A stretch of 64,000 nt of DNA. Origin: Anaerocolumna chitinilytica (GTDB lineage: Bacteria; Bacillota; Clostridia; Lachnospirales; Lachnospiraceae). Made by a program: the position numbers and the translations under genes. The notes under the pieces are model-generated. The model had not been told where the DNA came from and ran no database searches. It saw only the letters and a program-made list of their open reading frames with translations. Positions 52,867-60,702 of the stretch are shown piece by piece. Within the stretch, counting starts at the first letter, position 1, and every line of letters begins with the position of its first letter. The stretch spans positions 4,279,501 through 4,343,500 of the forward strand of contig NZ_AP023368.1 of NCBI RefSeq assembly GCF_014218355.1. Reading direction: 5' to 3'.

Positions 52867-53787
52867 TCATCCATTAGCACTTTTCACATCAATTTTAATG
52901 CTGTCAATGTCTCTTATCTTCTGCTTTACCCAATCGTTCAGAATCTCTAAAGAAAAATCTTCATTCCCAAATATTGATGTATCTGATTTCAAAATAATCT
53001 CTGTACCCGATGAACCTTCCAAATTGTTAATATAAAGTTCGTGCTGGGCAATACCGCGAACATAGTCTTGTTGAAAAGTGTTCCCATCCCTTTTTACAAT
53101 GATTTGCAAGGTCTCACATAATGAATTAACAGTCTGTAAGCCTGATTGTATAAGGTCGCCCATTTGGCTATATTCTGCATTTGTTATTGGGTTACCAGCC
53201 AATATTTTATCCAATACAACTTTACTTGCATGTAAATCTTTGGACAATGGTAAACCTCTTCCATTATCACTAATCCTTATTCTGCAATTAGGCAAAAGTG
53301 TAATTTCTATGTTAGTGCAGAATCCAGACTTAGCTTCTTCAATTGATTGTTCAAGAAATTCGAATACAAGTTGGTGCATATTGTGCTGTAATGAGCTTAT
53401 TGCTTCCATATTAACCCTCCTGTTAATGGTTTTTGGTACAACATACACAGGAACCGCATACGAAGTGAGATACTTCCTAACAGTACTTGGCGTTGAACCA
53501 AAGAGTTGTGTAAAGGCACGTGTAAATCCTTCGTGGGAGTCAAATGCATATAATATTGCGACGTCGAGAACCTTACGCCCTTCCAGCAATGAAACAATCG
53601 CGTATTGTAATTTGCGAATCCGAATATAACCAGTAACTGGCATTCCCATTGCATCAGAAAATAGTTTGCTGAAATAGAACGGACTATAACCTGCCAATTT
53701 AGCTAAAACACATAAATTTATTTTTTCATAAATGTGCTCATCTATATAAGCTAATACATTTTCCAACATATCACTGTTCATATGCAT
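52867..53787 (-). CDS. AraC-family regulator fused to a GyrB-like GHKL ATPase domain
   Basis: 306 residues. AraC HTH pair at 20-105 (LAGYSPFYFSKLFSDAMGMP; FDSHEGFTRAFTQLFGSTPS). Residues 138-275 follow the N-terminal ATPase domain of DNA gyrase B: LVFEFLEQSIEEAKSGFCTN (gyrase: L-V-W-E-V-V-D-N-S-I-D-E-A), ISDNGRGLPL, KVVLDKILAGN, then VKRDGNTFQQDYVRG and a final GTEIILKSD. The Asn of the ATP/Mg site is Gln147 here, and the GGLHGVG lid is GDLIQSG, so hydrolysis is doubtful. It probably senses a ligand of the gyrase ATP pocket. Cargo of its unit. Confidence 0.8.
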   Translation of the reverse strand: MHMNSDMLENVLAYIDEHIYEKINLCVLAKLAGYSPFYFSKLFSDAMGMPVTGYIRIRKLQYAIVSLLEGRKVLDVAILYAFDSHEGFTRAFTQLFGSTPSTVRKYLTSYAVPVYVVPKTINRRVNMEAISSLQHNMHQLVFEFLEQSIEEAKSGFCTNIEITLLPNCRIRISDNGRGLPLSKDLHASKVVLDKILAGNPITNAEYSQMGDLIQSGLQTVNSLCETLQIIVKRDGNTFQQDYVRGIAQHELYINNLEGSSGTEIILKSDTSIFGNEDFSLEILNDWVKQKIRDIDSIKIDVKSANG

Positions 53788-53989
53788 TCACCTCCCAGTA
53801 GTATCAAGTTGCTGCCGGCAACATAATAATTATATCAATTATTCCAGCGGTATTCTTGACTTCATATATTATAAATTTGCAATAGCCTATAGTTGTAATA
53901 ACGGCAAATAATTCCTGTTTGTCAAATTCGAGTAATATAATATCATACTGAATAAAATTAATAAACTCCATCTTGAAGAGGAAAGTACA

Positions 53990-54159
53990 ATAGAAGCATT
54001 ATGCATTCAACTTATTTCCAGTTTGGTGTTCGAATAGGTGAAAGCGTAGCGCTTAAAAATACCACCCTCGGTTATATTTACAATACCAATACGGAACAAG
54101 AGAACTTAGATGTTATGAATAAGGCTCTGAAAAAGAGTGATAGAAAGAACAAGAAATAA
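53990..54159 (+). pseudogene. Remnant of a third lineage of tyrosine recombinase
   Basis: The frame reads STYFQFGVRIGESVALKN (Arg I box), then directly TLGYIYNTNTEQENLDVMNK (the Tyr box and tail). The whole middle including H-x-x-R has been deleted. A hairpin (CCTTGAAAATCAAGG) and the att core at 54226 follow. Confidence 0.7.
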
Positions 54160-54225
54160 TAGTGCTCATACGGTGCACATATATCAGTGCAACAAAAAAC
54201 CCCTTGAAAATCAAGGAATTTCGTA

Positions 54226-54245
54226 AGCGCGAGACGGGATTCGAA
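54226..54245. repeat. att core copy 5
   Basis: Exact 20-bp core, followed by a fourth left-end type (GGAACCCCGCTTCCAAGAAA, then GGAGAGGCTTCCGCAACC). Confidence 0.85.
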
Positions 54246-54336
54246 GGAACCCCGCTTCCAAGAAAGCTAGGAAAGGAGAGGCTTCCGCAACCTCACCTAA
54301 TAGTATTCAACAAGAATTCAACAGTTTACGTTAATG

Positions 54337-54906
54337 TTAGATTTCCAAGAAATCAATATCTAACCCTGACTTATTCTCAAAATAGTGTTTTATTTCAATG
54401 TGTTTATTCCATTTATTTGACGGATAATATCCATATCTTTGCTTTACATCGTTCATTCGCATTTCTATTTTTACCGGTTTATCTGGAAGAGCTATACTAT
54501 CACATAATTGTATCAAAGTATCATAATCATCATACTCATACCCATCTATCAAGTCGCATATTTCCTTCAAATCTACATCCGAAACATCTTTATTACCAAT
54601 ATAAGTATTAATATCTTTTATAGCAAAAGAATGTGTAATACAAATTCTGGCAGCTTCATCATATCCAAGTGCCATTAAATAATGGTATCCATCAATAACA
54701 TGAGAAAGGTTTGTTATACCCTCCCTGCGACCAATATCATGTAAAAGTCCAATTATATATGCTTTCTCTTCGTCCATATCATCACATTGCTTACTAATTA
54801 CATATGCGCATTTTGCAACAACTATGGAATGGTCCTTCCAAGGACCAGGATTTCTTTCATATGCCTCATTTAATAAAAATAATGCTTTTTCTCTATCTGG
54901 TAACAT
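54337..54906 (-). CDS. HD-domain phosphohydrolase-like protein
   Basis: 189 residues. WKDHSIVVAKCAYVI gives the first His, IGLLHDIGRREG the H-D pair, then HVIDGYHYL and ICDLIDGYEYDD with the last Asp. HD enzymes hydrolyse phosphates of nucleotides or second messengers. No synthetase or other partner domain is present. Sole cargo of the 54226-55671 unit, minus strand. Confidence 0.8.
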   Translation of the reverse strand: MLPDREKALFLLNEAYERNPGPWKDHSIVVAKCAYVISKQCDDMDEEKAYIIGLLHDIGRREGITNLSHVIDGYHYLMALGYDEAARICITHSFAIKDINTYIGNKDVSDVDLKEICDLIDGYEYDDYDTLIQLCDSIALPDKPVKIEMRMNDVKQRYGYYPSNKWNKHIEIKHYFENKSGLDIDFLEI

Positions 54907-55054
54907 TTTTCTCCTTCATCAATATTGGATTTGTCTTCCTAATTATACATTTATTACCTTATTATAACATTATGTTATTTATTCATCAATGTTTAGATAT
55001 TGAGTTCCGAAATGTATCATATTATTAGTATAAAATTTAAAGGGGGCAACCACT

Positions 55055-55306
55055 ATGAGATTTAACAACATTGACGAATTACAGGATGAAATTTATAAAT
55101 TAAAAGAAGCAAACAGAATTTTGCTATTTCAAAAAGATTATTTAGAACAGCAACTTACAGAGTCGGAAGCTGCACGAGAGAATTGTAAACTCTTAGAGAC
55201 AGAGACTTTTTGGGAACGCCACGAACATCTGTGTAAAAAATGCAAAAGACAAGAAGAAAGCAAGGTTTCGAAGGAAGTTAATTCTGCACAGGAGAAAGAT
55301 GTATAA
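55055..55306 (+). CDS. Small coiled-coil protein with a Cys/His cluster
   Basis: 83 residues with AAAGGGGGC upstream. Residues 5-50 form a coiled coil (IYKLKEANRILLFQKDYLEQ), followed by HEHLCKKCKRQ, a possible zinc or metal site. Its place directly before the recombinase remnant, on the same strand, suggests an excisionase-like or regulatory role in this unit. No family is recognised. Confidence 0.5.
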   Translation: MRFNNIDELQDEIYKLKEANRILLFQKDYLEQQLTESEAARENCKLLETETFWERHEHLCKKCKRQEESKVSKEVNSAQEKDV

Positions 55307-55335
55307 AATTAGACGCGCCATATCTTAACTCTACA

Positions 55336-55602
55336 TTGCGTGCTATTACAGACCACTTAAGAAGAACATATAGTGCGTTGGGATTTAATATTACCAATAA
55401 TCATGCATTTCGAATGACATTAAACAGTAACTATTTTATTGGTGTGTTAAATTTGGACGTAAGAGAACGAGCCTCTTTATTAGGGCATTCTGTTGAAACG
55501 AATCAAGCATATTACACAAAAATCCGTATGGAAGAAGAAGTAGATAATATCAGATTAAAAATGGATGATAAGACGTTCAACAATATTCAACAGATAAAGT
55601 AA
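55336..55602 (+). pseudogene. C-terminal part of a fourth lineage of tyrosine recombinase
   Basis: 88 residues with the end of the catalytic domain: NNHAFRMTLNSNYF (H-x-x-R), RASLLGHSVETNQAYYTKIR (the second His and the catalytic Tyr). The first 250 or so residues are missing, and the small coiled-coil gene is fused close to its front. A hairpin follows (CTCGTAACCC / GGGTTACAAG), then the att core at 55671. Confidence 0.7.
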
Positions 55603-55670
55603 TACCATTTAGAACAAAAAAAATCTCGTAACCCAAGCAAATATAAGGGTTACAAGACTTTTAAAGAAGA

Positions 55671-55690
55671 AGCGCGAGACGGGATTCGAA
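55671..55690. repeat. att core copy 6, left boundary of the youngest unit
   Basis: Exact 20-bp core. The next 85 bp are nearly the same as after copy 1 (6846-6930). With the core inside the tRNA-Gly at 62028 it brackets a 6.36-kb unit with an intact recombinase. Confidence 0.9.
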
Positions 55691-55823
55691 CAAATCCCCG
55701 CACACAAAAATACTGATAAATAGGAGGTTTGCGGCTTCTGTTATTTATCTGCACACATTCTTGCACACAAAAATATTATAACTTTCTCAAAATAATTGTA
55801 ATTATTTCAGTAATGTTCAAAAA

Positions 55824-56501
55824 TCAACTTGGATGTAAATATGATTTATTATCTATTGCACTCATGAATTTGTTATGTATTTCATACATTAAATCTTTTA
55901 CTAAATTTTTGTATTCACTAAATATTTCATTAGTTACTTTTTCTTCTGACTCAATATCTCCACCATGTGCAACACCATTTCTATATCGTAAAAAAGTATT
56001 CATCTTTTCTTTAAGAGACGGGGCAGGATAATTATATCGTTCCCAACGTTCTGGAAATAATTCTAATCCAAACTGAGAAAGTAATTTATTCATTACATCA
56101 TAACTAACATTACTTTCTGTATTTACAGAAGAATAAATATTATGTTTTTTTTCACTATAGTGATTAGCTAACTTAGCGTAAAAATTTATTTTACCCAAAT
56201 TCTTTGATGGATATGAATGAAATTGCTTAAAGCAATTATCCATATGAAATACAACAATATTATCATTAAAATCATTGAAATCCAGATTTAGAGAGTTAAT
56301 ATATTTAATGTACAATTGGAATGACTGTTGAATATATCCTTCCCAAATAGCATATAGCATTGCAATAGATTGCACAGTAAAGATATCTAAATGCTTCTTT
56401 GAAATCTTATATCTTTGTGTAAATAGTACACGCTCTATCTCAAAAATAACATTTTCTTTCTGCTCTATCATTGCTAAATGTTCTTTTTCAAAATCAATCA
56501 T
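55824..56501 (-). CDS. HEPN-domain protein, probable ribonuclease (MAE_28990/MAE_18760-like)
   Basis: 225 residues. An alpha-helical protein with AIWEGYIQQSFQLYI (about 51-65), typical of this HEPN branch, and the catalytic R-x4-H motif RNGVAH at 174-179. HEPN proteins with this motif cut RNA, often as toxins or defence effectors. Its gene starts 4 bp after the DUF262 stop, so the two are co-translated. In other HEPN systems the partner holds the nuclease silent until infection. Here that partner would be the DUF262 protein. Confidence 0.75.
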   Translation of the reverse strand: MIDFEKEHLAMIEQKENVIFEIERVLFTQRYKISKKHLDIFTVQSIAMLYAIWEGYIQQSFQLYIKYINSLNLDFNDFNDNIVVFHMDNCFKQFHSYPSKNLGKINFYAKLANHYSEKKHNIYSSVNTESNVSYDVMNKLLSQFGLELFPERWERYNYPAPSLKEKMNTFLRYRNGVAHGGDIESEEKVTNEIFSEYKNLVKDLMYEIHNKFMSAIDNKSYLHPS

Positions 56502-56505
56502 TATG

Positions 56506-57669
56506 CTATCCCTCTTTAGCTATTTCAAAGATTTTACATGCAATTGATAGCCTGTTTTTTATTCTATTCTTACTATTTGATGATGAGCCAGAAAATCTTC
56601 GGAACTCTGGACTTTCTTTTAGTATTGAAATCTTCTCTGATATCTTCTCTAAATTACTACTATAATAATCTATTTCTTGTGCTATACCCAAAGTAATACC
56701 TTCAAATAATGCGGGTACAAATAGATTTCTATTACTTCTAAAAATAGTAGCATCTTTTAAGCGTCCTAAAACCTCCATAACTCTATTAAATAAATTTTTG
56801 TAGAATTCTACTGGAAATTCAGCGTTTTTTACAGATGTTTCCATAAAGGTATCTAAGTATAATTCGGTATTCAAATTGATTTCTTCTATATTACCATAAA
56901 ATGCAATAAATCTAAGAATAAGTTCCTGGTCGTACAACTCCTGTTTCTTTTGATTACTTAACCCAGTCAATAATTTAAAATTCTGATTGTTGATTAATTC
57001 TTCAAGAAGTTCATTGATAGTAGGATTTATTCCTCTATATATAGCATTTCTTATTTCTTGCGGCGTTAACTTAGAGCCTCCTGAATTAAGCCTTTTGAAT
57101 AATTCATACTTCATAGCAGTGTTGCTTTCACCTCTTAAGATTTCAACACGACATACTGCTCTTTTTAAGTTAATCACATATTTTTTAGGTAAAGTATTAA
57201 TATCAAATCCATCTAATTCTTGAATAAGAGAGCCACTTTCTAACTTCCAATAATTAGCTGTTATTATTTTGTCACTATCTTCTTCCTCAATTTCAGTCGA
57301 ATCAGTATTACTTTCACACTTATCACTTTCTATCGATGATATGTCTGCTTTTAATTCTCCAAAAAAACTAATAATCGTAGATATTCTCTGTAAACCGTCT
57401 ACTAATTCCCATACTCCATTCTCATCTTCAGCAACAAAAATGGGAGGTACCGGTATACCTAACAGTATTGATTCAATAAGGCCAGTTTTTTGACTATTGG
57501 ACCATCTAAATAATCTCTGGTATTCTGGTCTGATAATTAACTCAGACGAACGATATAAATTAATGATTTCTCCAAATGAAATATCCATTCTATCTGAAGA
57601 AAGTCTCGCACGTTCATCTGTGATTTCTTGTTCTAATAAACTTATCTTATCTTCTAAACTTAAATCCAT
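56506..57669 (-). CDS. DUF262-family protein (ParB-like NTPase, GmrS-type)
   Basis: 387 residues from ATG 57669 (AAGGGG, 8 nt). The DUF262 core is clear: SFGEIINLYRSSELIIRPEY, QRLFRW, LGIPVPPIFVAEDENG, DGLQRIST (family form DGQQR), then LFKRLNSGGSKLTPQEIRNA. The DUF1524 HNH nuclease often found with or after DUF262 (as in GmrSD) is absent; the following HEPN gene takes its place. DUF262 proteins bind and hydrolyse nucleotides and may sense modified DNA. Sensor role inferred. Confidence 0.8.
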   Translation of the reverse strand: MDLSLEDKISLLEQEITDERARLSSDRMDISFGEIINLYRSSELIIRPEYQRLFRWSNSQKTGLIESILLGIPVPPIFVAEDENGVWELVDGLQRISTIISFFGELKADISSIESDKCESNTDSTEIEEEDSDKIITANYWKLESGSLIQELDGFDINTLPKKYVINLKRAVCRVEILRGESNTAMKYELFKRLNSGGSKLTPQEIRNAIYRGINPTINELLEELINNQNFKLLTGLSNQKKQELYDQELILRFIAFYGNIEEINLNTELYLDTFMETSVKNAEFPVEFYKNLFNRVMEVLGRLKDATIFRSNRNLFVPALFEGITLGIAQEIDYYSSNLEKISEKISILKESPEFRRFSGSSSNSKNRIKNRLSIACKIFEIAKEG

Positions 57670-57769
57670 CTTTAACACCCCTTAATTTATCTATTTTCAT
57701 TACTGTATATTATATCCTATTATTTTTTAAAAACCAACATATTTTGTAAATGTATTATTGTTTAATAAA

Positions 57770-57797
57770 GTTGGAGTAGGAGTTAGCTCCGCTCAAC
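57770..57797. terminator. Possible terminator or attenuator
   Basis: GTTGGAGTAGGAG / CTCCGCTCAAC stem with a weak T-rich flank. It lies between the gene at 57807 and the DUF262 gene on the minus strand. Confidence 0.4.
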
Positions 57798-57806
57798 ATC
57801 TATTAA

Positions 57807-58145
57807 TTAATATATAATATCATCTATCTCTTCGCGTATATGCCAACCAAGAAAAATTTCGAGCTTTCCAAAAAAGTTCTTTATTTCTTTTGGCGGTTTT
57901 TTGGAAGTCAATATATTTATATAGTTCGTCTCAACGTTATTATAATCATTACTATTCCAAGAAGTATAGCTCTTTACATTCATAAGATGAATGGTGCAAA
58001 AAACTGATTTATGTTTAAAGCTACCATTACCTTCCTGTTCAAAGCCACCATAAGCTAATAAAAACCGTTCAATTTCGTATGTTTTCCATTTATTTGATAA
58101 GCAGTCTGTTGAAATAAAGTAGTATCCATAAAATGCAGATTCCAT
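57807..58145 (-). CDS. Small protein of unknown function
   Basis: 112 residues, rich in aromatic residues (FYGYYFISTDCLSNKWKTYE). No signal peptide or motif is recognised. It is 137 bp upstream of the DUF262 gene in the same direction, with a hairpin between, so it may be an accessory or a separate cargo gene. It begins just after the unit control block. Confidence 0.5.
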   Translation of the reverse strand: MESAFYGYYFISTDCLSNKWKTYEIERFLLAYGGFEQEGNGSFKHKSVFCTIHLMNVKSYTSWNSNDYNNVETNYINILTSKKPPKEIKNFFGKLEIFLGWHIREEIDDIIY

Positions 58146-58226
58146 TTTGCCAACCCTCGATTATTTATAGATAGAAATGCAATTTACCTAATTATACATT
58201 TCTAAATATAGGAAGTCAATCGGCAT

Positions 58227-58340
58227 CAATGTGTATCTTCTACACATTACCCAAAGCGTACACCTTTTATATTTGCCATGATAACGGTTACTCGTGCTAT
58301 CTTCGAGTAAACGGTTAATCATGTCATTTTTTTCGATATC
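58227..58340. promoter_or_regulatory. Conserved unit control block, copy 3 (in the intact unit)
   Basis: CAATGTGTATCTTCTACACA, AAGCGTACACC, then ATAACGGTTACTCG, loop, CGAGTAAACGGTTAAT, CATGTC and TTTTTTT. It lies between minus-strand cargo and the plus-strand recombinases, so it may carry promoters for both and the binding sites for the recombinase or regulator. Confidence 0.65.
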
Positions 58341-58470
58341 GCAATTTCGATTATGGCATATTATGTTTACATTTATGATGAAAGGAGTTGAAAATAACAA
58401 ACTAAACGTTTAATTAAGTATAAACAAAAATCTAAACAGGAAAAAAACATTTGCTTTTATGAGGTGATAC

Positions 58471-58611
58471 TTGTTATCTGATAAAACCTTATTGCCGGTA
58501 ACCGGCTGTCTGTACGAAGAAAAGAAGAAGGAACGAGGTTCCCTTGACTCAAAACATTCTGTATCGAGATATTACCGACAAACCACTAATTTGAAGATTG
58601 TAGACCATTAA
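58471..58611 (+). CDS. Possible 46-codon leader or excisionase-like ORF
   Basis: TTG start with GAGGTG a few nt upstream. The peptide is basic (LLPVTGCLYEEKKKERG, then SVSRYYRQTTNLKIV). It lies between the control block and the first recombinase gene. Too short to judge; no similar frame was found in the broken units. Confidence 0.3.
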   Translation: MLSDKTLLPVTGCLYEEKKKERGSLDSKHSVSRYYRQTTNLKIVDH

Positions 58612-58838
58612 AAACCACTCCGTTAATAATGGTTAGGCTGGATACCCTTTGACTGTATCTGTAGGAGTAATAATCACTAGGTGCCTGTGATTTTAATAAA
58701 TTGGCGCGTGCTCAGCTTTAACAAATACAATTTAAACAATGGTGGTTAAGGCGAAAGGTTAATACCTTTCGTTTGGAAAATTTGTGCCTAAAGTACAAAT
58801 TCAATCAAGTGCAGTTGCCTGCATAGAAAGAGGTAAGT
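58612..58838 (+). other. Structured leader upstream of the first recombinase
   Basis: Three hairpins in a row: CGAAAGG..CCTTTCG (about 58751-58770), AATTTGT..ACAAATT (about 58780-58802) and TGCAG..CTGCA. GTGCTCAGCTTTAACAAATA at about 58710 is conserved at 12330 in the 10863 unit, so part of the leader is under selection. No known riboswitch is recognised. Confidence 0.4.
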
Positions 58839-59753
58839 ATGGCTCGAAACAGAGAAAAACATGAATCACTGGTTCATCAAGTAGAGATGAAACTGAAATC
58901 AAAGTTGGCCATTGGTCAGTCAAGAAATGATGATAAGATGGCTGACAAGTTAAAACGAAAGAAAAAAAAGAAAACCGGTTCCAAGGAAAAGCTAGCCTAT
59001 GATGAGAGTATAACCATGCATAAAATCTATACATGGAATACCTTCAAAGACTATCTGAAGCATGCCTGCTATTTTGCCAAATGGTGCAAAGAACACTATG
59101 GCTGCAGGACACTGAGTGAATGCATGCAATATGTAGACGAATGGCTGACGACAAGGCTTACTCTTTCACCCTATACGCAGAAGCTAGAAGCGTGTGCTTT
59201 GGCTAAAGTTTATGACTGTACTACAGAGGATTTTATTAAAACCGGTGTGCGTCATAGGGAGAGTATAACAAAAAGCAGAAAAACGGCAAAAAGAGATAAG
59301 AATTTCTCTGCAACAAAGAACAAGGAGTTTATAGAATTCTGTAAAGCAACTGGATTGCGTAAGAGGGAGCTAAAATGCTTAACGGGAACGCAGTTAATGA
59401 TGAAGAATGGGTTGTATTACATAGCCGTCACCAAAGGGGCAAAGGGCGGCAAATACCGTGAGGCTCTCATCGTATCCAATGTTGATGCAGTGGTAAAACG
59501 TATGATGGAAGCAGGAACCAGCAAAGTGTGGTCATACGTTCCTGATATGGATGTTCATTCCTTTCGTAGCGATTATTGTACGGAGCTCTACAATTTGTTT
59601 GCAAGACCGCTTGAGAAGATACAAAAGAGTGAACGTTACCATTGCCGGTGTGACTTAAAAGGTGTTTGCTATGATAAGCGTGCTATGTTGATTGCAAGTC
59701 AGTTTCTTGGACATAACCGCATCAATATAATTGCAGAACATTATTTAAGATGA
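58839..59753 (+). CDS. Tyrosine recombinase, upstream gene of the pair
   Basis: 304 residues. N-terminal basic region, SAM-like core-binding part (60-135), catalytic part with Arg174 (TGLRKREL), His240/Arg243 (DVHSFRSDY), His292 (LGHNR) and Tyr302 (EHYLR), the Tyr being third from the end. All catalytic residues are present, so it is probably active. Remnants of the same gene lie at 8045, 10411 and 12396, and a diverged one at 49250. Its role beside a second recombinase is unknown. Confidence 0.85.
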   Translation: MARNREKHESLVHQVEMKLKSKLAIGQSRNDDKMADKLKRKKKKKTGSKEKLAYDESITMHKIYTWNTFKDYLKHACYFAKWCKEHYGCRTLSECMQYVDEWLTTRLTLSPYTQKLEACALAKVYDCTTEDFIKTGVRHRESITKSRKTAKRDKNFSATKNKEFIEFCKATGLRKRELKCLTGTQLMMKNGLYYIAVTKGAKGGKYREALIVSNVDAVVKRMMEAGTSKVWSYVPDMDVHSFRSDYCTELYNLFARPLEKIQKSERYHCRCDLKGVCYDKRAMLIASQFLGHNRINIIAEHYLR

Positions 59754-59867
59754 ATCGTACGCCCGCAGATCCTGCGGGCGATTTTCCAATCCTAGAAGTT
59801 AACAATACTGTACAGCAAAAAAGCCACATAAAGGGCTTTTTCTATAAGATTATTTGTATACTTCATG

Positions 59868-60473
59868 TTATTGAAAAATATTATCTTTATTTTCACTAAT
59901 AAAATCAACCATATATTCACTCATATATTCATTACAAATGTCAGTTCTAACTATTGCCTCTCCTCCAAACAATTCAAATATTAGTACATCCATTCTTTTA
60001 TTTATAACCACAGGCTTCTTCTTATATATACTTTCACACCTCTTGATAGATTCAATAGGAGGAACTAATCTTAATGTCCTTATTTCTTTATTTCTATCGT
60101 CACTACAAAAATCAACAAATCTTGTTTGACCACCGATTAAATTTCCATATTTATTAATCCAGAAATAATCATATCCGGGTAATGGTTTATTGTTTTGGCA
60201 TCTATTGTAATCATTTAACAATTCAGCTTCAAAAGTACCTAACAATCCATGTTTCAGACTTAAAATATCCTGAGTAGTGCTTTCAAATAAACTTAATGTG
60301 CCAAAACCGTAATATTCCATGAGAGATTTTAAAATGGCAAAATTAGGCCCTGATTTATTTGTTTCATATCGAGATATACTTCGCACTGTCATTCCTAAAG
60401 CTTCAGCTACCTCGGATTGAGTAACTTGTTTTAATTTTCTTAAATATACTAAAATATCTCCTAAATTGTTCAT
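59868..60473 (-). CDS. XRE-family regulator
   Basis: 201 residues. HTH at 8-60 (VTQSEVAEALGMTVRSISRY). The rest has no recognised motif (GYDYFWINKYGNLIGGQTRF). It lies between the two recombinase genes in the opposite direction, so it could repress the integrase promoter. None of the decayed units keep it. It may be the unit regulator or late-arriving cargo. Confidence 0.75.
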   Translation of the reverse strand: MNNLGDILVYLRKLKQVTQSEVAEALGMTVRSISRYETNKSGPNFAILKSLMEYYGFGTLSLFESTTQDILSLKHGLLGTFEAELLNDYNRCQNNKPLPGYDYFWINKYGNLIGGQTRFVDFCSDDRNKEIRTLRLVPPIESIKRCESIYKKKPVVINKRMDVLIFELFGGEAIVRTDICNEYMSEYMVDFISENKDNIFQ

Positions 60474-60702
60474 GCTTTATTCTCCTGCAAATTTTATTAA
60501 TAAATGAATTATAACTTAATTTTCATGTACTTTCGATAGACATGATTGTCTACATAAGTTTATATAGAGAGTTATATCCAATGGTATTCTTTTTAATCGA
60601 GTAATCTTGGATAAAAGTTCTTGTTTTTAAATCTACCTGTCATATTGTTCTATGAAATATAAAATAAAGTGTTAAAAGTAATTATCAGGAGGTCACATAA
60701 TT

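Noticed and set aside
6826..55690. The tRNA-like 20-bp cores as extra tRNA-Gly genes
   Set aside because: Each is only the T-arm and acceptor end; the sequence after them is not tRNA, so no cloverleaf can form.
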